From positions 427,230,303 through 427,294,302 of the forward strand of contig CM053029.1 of NCBI GenBank assembly GCA_028564925.1: a stretch of 64,000 nt of DNA, given 5' to 3'; not shown here. Below are more notes on the stretch, generated by a model. It had not been told where the DNA came from. It saw only the letters and a program-made list of their open reading frames with translations, and did no database searches. This DNA is from Lithobates sylvaticus (lineage: Eukaryota > Chordata > Amphibia > Anura > Ranidae). Position 1 is the stretch's first letter.

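Noticed and set aside
1-64000. CRISPR arrays, operons, tRNA or rRNA genes
   Set aside because: None seen; the window is eukaryotic intron and repeat DNA, and the tandem arrays present are minisatellites without spacer structure.

Overview
The window is vertebrate nuclear DNA, most likely from a true frog (Ranidae). This is inferred from one vertebrate gene with frog-like divergence, very large introns, and a dense set of TTAA-flanked short DNA transposons, CCCCGTACACAC foldback elements, V-SINE-like tRNA SINEs and a Penelope-like element of the kind I associate with anuran genomes. There is no prokaryotic or organellar content.

One host gene spans almost the whole window on the minus strand: SLC13A1 (sodium/sulfate cotransporter NaS1). 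Twelve complete internal coding exons and three bases of a thirteenth can be placed with AG/GT splice signals, and every neighbouring pair is phase-compatible. The 5' exons lie beyond position 64000 and the last coding exon lies left of position 1. Exons in transcript order: 64000-63998 (partial), 63809-63622, 53983-53932, 53846-53801, 46885-46823, 26693-26539, 24317-24198, 23461-23363, 23281-23180, 8059-7956, 6183-6074, 4390-4229, 2723-2586.

The rest is intron filled with mobile DNA. 1-2310: TTAA-type transposons with nested insertions. 8281-19071: a very young 10.8 kb Penelope-like retroelement (PLE) composite inside an old SINE, made of one full copy, one 5'-truncated head-to-tail copy and one inverted terminal copy, bounded by a 16-bp target duplication. 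Each terminal unit carries a hammerhead-ribozyme-like motif. 20143-25920: LINE scrap, TTAA elements, a G-rich minisatellite and foldback elements. 28551-40226: many TTAA elements and a 1.28 kb hAT MITE with a perfect 8-bp duplication. 41923-44215: a 2.3 kb palindrome whose centre looks like a two-way promoter, inserted into a smaller AT-centred hairpin. 47841-50368: a V-SINE and an L2-type LINE 3' end that share a tail. 54158-56033: a TTAA transposon with a higher-order minisatellite. 58612-61660: the 3' end of a piggyBac transposase gene with a long repetitive tail whose sequence recurs in the TTAA elements, which points to piggyBac as their parent.

Only SLC13A1 appears to be a working host gene. 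The PLE copy at 8281-13813 has both long reading frames open and could still be active.
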